From positions 682,001 to 746,000 of the forward strand of contig JAJTTP010000006.1 in NCBI GenBank assembly GCA_023313575.1: DNA of 64,000 nucleotides, in the 5' to 3' direction. This DNA is from Eutypella sp. D-1. Taxonomy: Eukaryota; Ascomycota; Sordariomycetes; Xylariales; Diatrypaceae. The notes beneath the pieces were generated by a model that saw nothing but the letters and a program-made list of their open reading frames with translations, searched no databases and was not told where the DNA came from. Shown here piece by piece: positions 56,693 through 64,000 of the stretch. The position numbers and the translations under genes were made by a program. Numbering within the stretch: position 1 is the stretch's first letter; every line of letters starts with the position of its first letter.

Positions 56693-57568
56693 CGTACAGC
56701 GTATTATCACGCGCCGGAAAATTGAAGACTAGCTGCGCATTATATGGGAATTTGCGCAAGGATAGCTTTGCGTAGAGCTGAACGAGATAATGAATAAAAG
56801 GGGGCGGTGGTTAGTCTTGTTGGAGAAAGCAAGATAACGCTTCCCAGTTAAGTATGTTGGAGTGATGCGCGCCAATTGCGTTAAGGCGAGCGAACCTAAA
56901 GTGCCTACTATCAGTAGGTTGGAGCAGTTCTGGCATCCCCAGCTGGTTTATACCGTACGTACCAATACAACCTGAAGATATAGATGGCAGACAGGATATA
57001 CAGTATTGTAAAGTAGCAGGCAGTCATGCATTGCTATTGTTTCAATTATAATTGCAATTGAAGGTCAGAGTACAATAATATATCTATACCAAGAGTACTT
57101 CATCTCTAGCACGCGGCCTCTACAGCCATACATATATGCATCATACTCACCACACCGCTCAGACATAGCAAATAACTCAGGATCCCACATCACCACATCA
57201 TCACACTCTGCTTTCAAGAACTATCATGGTTAGAAAGGTGTGGCAATCTCATTCTTGGCCATTCAGTAGAGAAAAAAACAAACCAAAAAAAAGCAACGGC
57301 CCCGCTTATCCCCTTCCCATCCCCCCCCCCCTGGGTCGTTCGTTAGCGGGGAGGTCTCGATTGATGCCTGCCAAAATCAGACCAAAACCGTTCCTGAACC
57401 GTGTTACTCCGACAAATGCATATAAGGACTCAAGTACGAGATAGACAGACAGTCAGACGGGCCAGGCGTGCATATAGAAATATGCACGATAAATCCCCTG
57501 CATCTCTCTTCCTGTCCCCCTCCCTCCCCACCCCCCGGCCCCTTCCTTCCCCTTACTTTCCCTTGGTC
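56693..57568. other. Spacer between the UreF gene promoter and the cut12 3' end
   Basis: About 880 bases of AT-rich DNA with C-rich patches near 57320-57345. No coding gene was recognised. Confidence 0.6.
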
Positions 57569-60541
57569 TCAGCAAGGCAGAGCATTTTCTTTATCCAGCT
57601 CCCCCTTCTCCGTCTTGGGGGCAGAGGCAGGGTGGTGGTGGGCGGGGGCCCTCTCTCCTCCTCCTCCACCTCCCCTGCGCGGTCTCTCTCCCAGCCTCTG
57701 TCTGCGAGAAACGGTTGCCGCTCCCACTCCCGCCCCAGCTCCCTCTCCCACCCGCTCGCACTCATAGGGCCCCCCCTCCCGGGCCTGTCGACCCTCTCCC
57801 TCTTCCTGACCCCACCTCCTCCTCCTGGAAGCTGGCCCCTCGGCCTCGCTCTCCCCGTCGTCGTCTCTGACGCGGAAGCGGAAGCGGTCCCCAGACCCGA
57901 CCCCGAGGCCGTCGTCGCCGACACCGACGCCGACGCCGACCACATCCCCGTCGACATCATCAGTGTCCCCGGCGGCGGCGGCGCGGCCGGCTCTCGTGCT
58001 CGCCTTCTTCCGCTGCCGTGCCAGTTTCTTCTGTGCGATTCGGGCGTTGGCCGCCGCGAGCCGGTCGGCGGGAAGCGTGCAGCGGGAAGTGTTAGCCGTC
58101 GTGCCGGGCGCAGTAGTAGTAGTAGTTGAAGTTGCGTTGGAAGTTGCAGTAGTAGCTGAAGTTGAAATCGCCCCCCCTGGACCATCACGGTCGTTGGCCG
58201 CCCTGCCTCCCGACTTACTAGAGCTAGAGCCGGACCCGGCGGCGTAGTTGTACCCCGGGTCCCCTCCTAGGCGCGCGTAGCGGTCCTTGAGTAGGTCGAT
58301 GCCCTGCGTGTCGTCGTCTGTGTCGCCCAGCGCTGACGGCTGCGGCGGGGGCACCGGCACTGAGTTAGGTCGGGTGCGGCTCGAAGTGGTGGCAGCGGCG
58401 GTGCTGACCCGCTCTGAGGTTGGGCGGATGGTGGTGGTCCGCGTGTTTCCGCTGCCGCTGGCCGTGCGGTGGCCGTTCGCGTCTCTGCTGTAGACTGAAC
58501 GCCTGCGTTCTCTTGCCGCCGGCACGGTGCCGTAGATGTTGTCTGATGGTTTCGATTCGTTGATGCGGTCTGACATGACTCTGCGAGAACTAAACGATGA
58601 TGGTTGGTGAGTTTTAGTAGCGACAGAAGTTGCAGGTGGACCGAGGCCTGCACCAGGCGTTTTTGCTAAGGGCTGCCTATCGCGCTTCGAGGCTTCCACC
58701 TTATCCTTCCTCAGCTGGTGCTCGAGCTCCGTGAGGTCCACGCTCAAATTCGTGTAGGTAGGATGAGCCACATCGGAGGCAGCAGCTGTGGTAGGCCTGT
58801 TCTTGTTCTCCCCGAGCTCGTATATAGACCTCTGCGTCAATTCGAGCGACATGTCTTCCATAGAAACCGATCGCTGCCGAGTCTGTCTGGTCCTCGGTAC
58901 CGTCCTGTATCTAGCCGGCCTGTTAAGCGACTCGATATCGGTCTTCAGGTCCCGGGTGATTTTGCTGTGCTCAGCTAGTGCTGTGTCTATGCTCTTCTGA
59001 CGGATGGAGGCATTCTCTGCCTTCAGGGTCTTGATCTCATCCTGGAGCTCGTTGATCCTTTTGTTCTTGTCGTCTAGGACCTGCATGGCTTCGCCGGTAC
59101 GCGCCTTGGCGTCTCTCTTAAGAGATTCATAATCCCTATTTAGCTTTCTCATATCAGAATCCTTTTTCCGCAGCTCCTCTCTGACCTCGCGTAGCTTGTC
59201 CTCGAGCCGCTGCACGCGAGAAGAGTCTACCGCAGAGTCTCCGCTTTTCTTGTTCTCTTGGGTTAATTCCCTAGCCTCTTGTTGGGCCTCGAGGTCGGAC
59301 TTTAATCGTGCATTCTCCTCCCGCAGGCTCTCCATCTGCCTCAGCTCAGACCTCGCCCGTCTGAGTTCACGGTTGACTTCGAGTATTGTCTTCTCAGTTC
59401 GCGGCGATGTATTGATATTAAGACGCGCGGAACGGCCGTGACCACCGTCATTTTGACCTTTCAGGATGGCTTCAAGATCACTGACCTGGTCTCGGTACTG
59501 AGCCGCAAGCTTGGTCTGTTTGGCGAGATCTTTCATCAGCGCGGCATTGTCGTTGTCACCGCCTTGCTTCCCTTTATCGGCGATTTGGGCGGCCATCTCG
59601 GCGATCTTCTGCTCCATCTTCATCACCTTGTTCTGCTCCTCTTGCAGCCTTTGGGTCAGGTTGATAGCCTCGGCATCCTTCTTCTTGGCATAGGATTTGG
59701 CCATGTGCTTGTATCGAACAAGCTTATCCATCTCTGCCTGTGCCTCCTCGTGGTATCTATTGAATTCGGACTTCCAATACAACCCTGAGTTGGAGTGGGG
59801 CTCATTAAGATCCACCGTCACGTCGTGGTTGCAGACATCGTCTTCCCATTCACCCTCCGAGTCAGCGCCGTCGTTCTTCGCAGGAAGGGGTGGTGCCACT
59901 GGCTCTGGGTTCTTCTTCTTCGTGTTTTGGGCATTCGGGGTATGCTTAGATCTGGAGGAACGAGAGTTCTCTAACGCTTGCTGCAGACTCGTCTTCCTCC
60001 GGGTACCGTCGGGATTCGTAGCGACGGAGCCTGGTTCTGAATGGTTGCCAGACTTCACGTCGTTACCAAAAGATACGCGTTTTCTTCGCGCCGTGCCGGT
60101 CCCCGGTGTCAACAGAATGCTAGTCGGTTTATTTGGGGACTTCATATCGGGCGGCACCGTGGCGTTGACGTTCTGTTTTGCCGGTCCATCGCGGTCGCGA
60201 TCGCGATCACGATCATGATCACGGCCACGGTCACGTTTAGAGTTGGTGGGGGCTCTGTCTCCTTCTACTGCACCGCCAGAGTCACCAAATATAGCATTCT
60301 TGATGGCGCGGGCAGCGAAGACAGGAGCGGGTGTATCGGGTGCCTCGAACTGTGTTGTATCGTCTTGTTTCCCCCCCATCAAGTCAGCAATGCTTTAAAG
60401 ACAGTCATAATATAACAACACAGTTATAAAAGAAGCATTCGGAATCCCCTCACCTCCTCCTCCTCCTCCTCCTACATTAGTAGGCGCGTCACGCGTTCCA
60501 GTCGCGCCCTGGAATCCCTTCTTGAGAGCCCACCCGAGCAT
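57569..60541 (-). CDS. cut12: Spindle pole body protein Cut12
   Basis: Two exons: 60476-60541 (MLGWALKKGFQGATGTRDAPTN) and 57569-60349, giving about 948 residues. Cut12 localises to the spindle pole body and controls mitotic commitment and spindle formation with Cdc25/Polo (known from fission yeast). The N-terminal motif FEAPDTPAPVFAARAIKNAIFG and the following Ser/Arg-rich region are typical of the family. The Cut12 domain proper lies roughly at residues 180-320 (HSNSGLYWKSEFNRYHEEAQAEMDKL and later coiled coils). Long coiled-coil segments run to about 520, then Ser/Thr-rich disorder and a basic ANARIAQKKLARQRKK motif. The last 150 residues are low-complexity Gly/Arg/Val repeats and are less certain. 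The splice site joining exon 1 and 2 is the one choice that keeps the frame. Confidence 0.85.
60350..60475 (-). other. Intron 1 of cut12
   Basis: 126 bases; donor GTAGGA and acceptor ACACAG, phase 0, giving the conserved ...APTN-FEAPDTPAPVF. A stronger-looking donor, GTGAGG, lies 22 bases into the intron but leads to an out-of-frame stop with the only nearby acceptor. Confidence 0.65.
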
Positions 60542-61100
60542 TTTGCTCTCGCTCAATTCTCGACGTGGGCGTATATCTCAAATGGGTGCACATATGAATC
60601 GAGTAGGAGAGGATGCGCAAATAAGCGTACGTAAGTCCAGTTGTTGATGGGTTATGTAGAAAAAGTGAGGGCCTGACGTGGATTGCAGATTGGTAGGTAC
60701 TTTTTTACTTACCTAGGTACTATTAAACAAGAAAGTGGGCAATGGCGTAAGACTTGTTATTTACATACTGCCTAAAGTGGTATAGCTCCGTAACTATCTG
60801 ATAGCTCTCGTACCTCGACCCCACACCTACAGCAAACTACTTGGTACCTAGGTAGCTTATTAACTAGCGGTATGCAAAGAGCGCTGGACACGCCTGCACG
60901 GTGCACCTATCTGCATTGTGGTGTTGTAATTCAATCAATCCACTTGTCAACTCCATACGGGCATTACGGGTAGACTCATGACTCTAATCGAGCGAATACC
61001 ATACTGGGTATTATATTTGTTGTGTACTTACGGAACAACATATGCAGGTGACAAACACTATTTACCCAAACGCCAGCCTAGCCTAGTAGTCGACAACCTA
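60542..61100. other. Spacer between cut12 and pff1
   Basis: About 560 bases with the cut12 promoter and the pff1 3' end. It contains perfect TACCTAGGTA palindromes at 60710-60719 and 60845-60854. No gene was seen. Confidence 0.6.
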
Positions 61101-64000
61101 TTATGCCTCGAAAGCCTTACTACCCTCCACCAATCCTGCCGTCAGCTTAGAAAGCGCGACCCAAGAAGGAGAGAACTTAATGCCTTCGTCAAAGGCCGGG
61201 ACCGCGCCCGGCCAATTGACATCGTCCCAACCGCAGAGGACCCGGCCGCTGATTCCTGCGTCCTCGCCTGGTCCAGCCTTCTTCCATCCTACGTCGACCT
61301 TCCACGGAGTCTCCCAGTCTCGGCGATACAGCGTCAGTTTGTTGAACCCCTCCTTAGGCATGGGCCCAAAGCGCTCATCCGGCCCGTTGCCACCGTAGAC
61401 CTTGAAGGAAGATATCGGCCTATCGAAGGTGATAGCGCAAGATCTCGTCTCCTTTGCTGTAATCTCTAACGTTGCCCTGCTCTTGTTGTCGGCCCGTGTG
61501 ATATTATATGTAATCCAATCTGCAAGTGATCTTTGTGGCGAGCCACCTGCCACGGGGGATTTGAGGATATTAGGTAGGATGTCGGAGCCGTCATAGGAGC
61601 AACTCGCCAGTCCAGCCCGGCGGCTACTCCCAGTACAGTTCACTTCCTTTCCAGTAGCCGAAGGGAGCTCGGCTACGGTTGTCTTAACGTATTCCTCGAG
61701 ACCTATATAATTGACTTGTGACGTGCTAGCGTCTAAGTCGATGGTCTGTTGGAAGTAGATTTTGTACCTGCTCTCCGGCGAAAAAGGAAATGCCGCTAGA
61801 TTGTAAATCAATGTAGCGATGAAGACCACCAGTAAAAACATTGGGATATGGTGGGTTATCCGGTGCATAAAGGGAGTGGTTGGCAGTAGCAGCAGGATGC
61901 TGAAGAATGCGACGAGAAGATAGGGGAGAAGAAGGCTCGACCCATCGGAGCCCGTCTGCGAAACCGCGGATACTAGGACGAGACCGGTCTGCGCGATGAG
62001 TATTATCAAGAAGGGGCCAAGGAGCAAAAACTGTATGATCCAAGCCGAGCTGGGAAGCTTAGCAGACCAAGGCTGCTCAAACTCGTACGACTGTCCCTCA
62101 TCTTCATGAGGTAGCGAAGCATTGCTATTCGTTATCACGGCAACGGAGCGCTTGTATATGGTGCTGAATGTTTTTCTCCTCCCGCCTTGACCTGAGCTCG
62201 ACCCTACCAGAGGTGTCGTTTCAGTGGCGGCGGGCGACTCTTCTTCATCGTCATCATTCTCTCGAGCGGTTTCGCTGTGACCAGGAGAGACCTGATCATC
62301 AGCGGAATCAGACGTGGGCCGGCGCCTAGGGTCCTCGTCGTCCTGCCCACGTTCCGCGAACGACTTCCTTGTAGACAGGTTGAACAATTCGGACAAAGTG
62401 ATAAGGCTCGCGAGGAAAGTAGCAGCCTGAAAGAAGATGAATATGTAGCCAGCACCAATGCTGAATCGGTCTTCGAAGACAGTGTTGGCGACCAGAATAG
62501 CCCATCCAATGAGGAAGAGCCAAAATATGGAATAACCTCGATGCAGAGCACTTGGTCGAACAAAATTGGCACCAGCCATGATTGTCCAGAACACGAAGTA
62601 GAAGAGCGAAAACATCATGAGCCAGACGGTGTATTCGTTACCGTAAATCACCAGGGGGTTGATTTTCGTAACCAAGTACGCCGAGCCGACGACGAGAGCG
62701 GCCGCAACGACCAAAGCTAAAGGAAACCTAACAATTCCCTTGAGACCACCCAACAAAACCGGAGCAACGTCTTCGTCTTCATCCACAGATTTCTTTGCGG
62801 TAAAGAAGTAGTATTTATCTTGCCTGATCAGAACGTAGGTCAACGCAATCAAAATCAACGGCCCAGCAATCAGGAGAGTAAGAGACCAGGCAAACATGGT
62901 CCTCAGTCCAAATAGAGCGAGCGCGTTGCCGAAGAGATCAAACCAGACTCCTTTGCTGGGCTTGCCATTGTTCACCTTCTTGCGATCCTGATCGGGTCGA
63001 GCGCCGATGAAGGTTTCGCCGGTATCCCCCGAAAGATGCTTCATGGTGTCGAGTGAGTTGCTCAGCATATGCCAAAGGCTCGCTTTCGACGTATGTGTCG
63101 CGTCATCCTGGTTGGTATGATATCTCGCGCGAGGTCGATAGAAGGCAACGTCTAGCCCACGGATGCCGTAGATGTCGTTGAAAACAGAATAATCCGTGCC
63201 GCTCTTGATTGCGCCAGCAGCCCATGCATCCGAGGTAACCACGGTTCCGAATGGATGTTTGCCACTTTTGAAAGCCTTGACGACCTCAGCATCAGTCGCT
63301 CGGAAAAGTGTTGCGCGTCCTCCAGCTCCAGCTCCTTCAAGGTTCAAGAACGTATGACAGAAAGGCATAAAAGGGCTGTTCCCAAAGGCTCTCGCGCCCC
63401 AAAGCCAGTCCTCTTCATTGTTGTTCAACAAAGCCACAATGCCTCTCTGTGGCTGGTGCTCGTGATGGGAGAAGTAATCCACCAACGCCAGTACTGTAGC
63501 GACGCCCATACCATCATCCGTGGCACCATATCCAGTTGAGACAGAGTCGTAGTGAGCATTTACTAAGACGCCGCCTTTGCCGATCACCTTGTCGGCATAT
63601 ACTTTCCCGCTCTCCCACCACGGCCCTTGGGGGTCATCTTTTCCACGAATATACACGATCACATTAGTGCCTTCGAAGTATGTTCCAAAGCCAATTTCCG
63701 ATGTGGGGTAAGAGTCAGTTACGGTCACATTCGAAACCAGGTCATCGACGATGACAACATTGGAGTCATTGGCGGCATTCTTCTCCTTGATCTCTTTCAG
63801 GCGACGGAGAAGGAAGTCGTGAACCTCGTCATTCTTCCGGCTGTTGAATGGGTGATAGTAGCGGGTGATTTCAGTCAGATCGGACCAGGAACTAGTGAGA
63901 TTGATGCCGGGATAGGGTGCTGGGTTGCTGGGTGGAGTTGGAACCGATTCATGAACGACCAGTAGCGGGATGAGAAGAGCGAGGTAGATGATAGTCGTCC
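61101..64000 (-). CDS. pff1: Vacuolar membrane protease PFF1 (M28 zinc peptidase, N-terminal part beyond window)
   Basis: A continuous frame from the right edge to a stop at 61101; the first residues, including part of the first membrane helix, lie beyond the window. At least about 966 residues are visible. After an N-terminal membrane helix comes the lumenal M28 peptidase domain with zinc ligands and catalytic residues in HYDS (near 63557), ATDDGMG (near 63525), NNNEEDWLWGA (near 63425), and later TDYSVFND and RARYHTNQDD. Then a series of about eight membrane helices and a hydrophilic loop, ending with a lumenal C-terminal domain. This is the architecture of the fungal vacuolar membrane protease Pff1 (known). 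No introns are needed in the visible part. Confidence 0.95.
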   Translation of the reverse strand, partial: TTIIYLALLIPLLVVHESVPTPPSNPAPYPGINLTSSWSDLTEITRYYHPFNSRKNDEVHDFLLRRLKEIKEKNAANDSNVVIVDDLVSNVTVTDSYPTSEIGFGTYFEGTNVIVYIRGKDDPQGPWWESGKVYADKVIGKGGVLVNAHYDSVSTGYGATDDGMGVATVLALVDYFSHHEHQPQRGIVALLNNNEEDWLWGARAFGNSPFMPFCHTFLNLEGAGAGGRATLFRATDAEVVKAFKSGKHPFGTVVTSDAWAAGAIKSGTDYSVFNDIYGIRGLDVAFYRPRARYHTNQDDATHTSKASLWHMLSNSLDTMKHLSGDTGETFIGARPDQDRKKVNNGKPSKGVWFDLFGNALALFGLRTMFAWSLTLLIAGPLILIALTYVLIRQDKYYFFTAKKSVDEDEDVAPVLLGGLKGIVRFPLALVVAAALVVGSAYLVTKINPLVIYGNEYTVWLMMFSLFYFVFWTIMAGANFVRPSALHRGYSIFWLFLIGWAILVANTVFEDRFSIGAGYIFIFFQAATFLASLITLSELFNLSTRKSFAERGQDDEDPRRRPTSDSADDQVSPGHSETARENDDDEEESPAATETTPLVGSSSGQGGRRKTFSTIYKRSVAVITNSNASLPHEDEGQSYEFEQPWSAKLPSSAWIIQFLLLGPFLIILIAQTGLVLVSAVSQTGSDGSSLLLPYLLVAFFSILLLLPTTPFMHRITHHIPMFLLVVFIATLIYNLAAFPFSPESRYKIYFQQTIDLDASTSQVNYIGLEEYVKTTVAELPSATGKEVNCTGSSRRAGLASCSYDGSDILPNILKSPVAGGSPQRSLADWITYNITRADNKSRATLEITAKETRSCAITFDRPISSFKVYGGNGPDERFGPMPKEGFNKLTLYRRDWETPWKVDVGWKKAGPGEDAGISGRVLCGWDDVNWPGAVPAFDEGIKFSPSWVALSKLTAGLVEGSKAFEA

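Noticed and set aside
57401..58129. 242-codon plus-strand open frame opposite the cut12 C-terminus
   Set aside because: It is Pro/Ser/Leu low-complexity produced by the repeats in the opposite strand, with no domain.
61180..62720. Plus-strand open frames opposite pff1 (for example 62277-62720)
   Set aside because: Shadows of a clearly conserved protease gene.

Overview
The window looks like nuclear DNA of a filamentous ascomycete (Pezizomycotina, probably Sordariomycetes). The evidence is many short GT-AG introns of about 50-120 bases with CTAAC-type branch points, compact GC-rich coding exons, AT-rich intergenic DNA with microsatellites, and core proteins whose sequences match the fungal forms. 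No rRNA, tRNA, CRISPR array, intact transposon or bacterial operon was recognised. The species cannot be named from the sequence alone.

Layout. Positions 1-26984 hold conserved housekeeping genes: a SYT1-like Sec7/PH ArfGEF (minus, runs off the left edge), an ECM14 pseudo-carboxypeptidase (plus), a MAPEG/MGST3-like membrane enzyme (minus), a family-X DNA polymerase (minus), TFIIE-alpha (plus), cohesin SMC1 (minus, 5 exons) and a GPC1 glycerophosphocholine acyltransferase (plus). Positions 26985-47290 are a gene-sparse accessory block with long AT-rich spacers. It holds an orphan tail-anchored protein, an aldo/keto reductase, a dienelactone-hydrolase-like protein, a secreted BBE-type FAD oxidase, a secreted-looking beta-propeller lactonase, an MFS sugar transporter and a small cysteine-rich secreted protein. 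Positions 47291-64000 return to core genes: the DRG-type GTPase RBG1 (6 exons with a 15-base micro-exon), a SPO12-family mitotic-exit protein, an acyl-CoA dehydrogenase with a PTS1-like end, the splicing factor CWC2, the urease accessory protein UreF, the spindle-pole-body protein Cut12, and the vacuolar membrane protease PFF1 (runs off the right edge).

How the genes may work together. Most core genes are unrelated neighbours. The accessory block is the exception. A secreted flavo-oxidase able to make sugar lactones, a secreted lactonase able to open them, a sugar-porter-family permease and a cytosolic NADPH-type reductase lie within 13 kb, and the oxidase and lactonase are divergently transcribed from one spacer. 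I infer a possible extracellular sugar-oxidation and uptake module, which is a hypothesis and not a demonstrated system.

Other points of note are a GC-AG intron and an abnormal second intron in the transporter, loss of catalytic residues in ECM14, and six perfect copies of the palindrome TACCTAGGTA in spacers, far above chance. All exon boundaries were worked out by hand from reading frame, splice motifs and remembered family conservation, and none is backed by RNA data.
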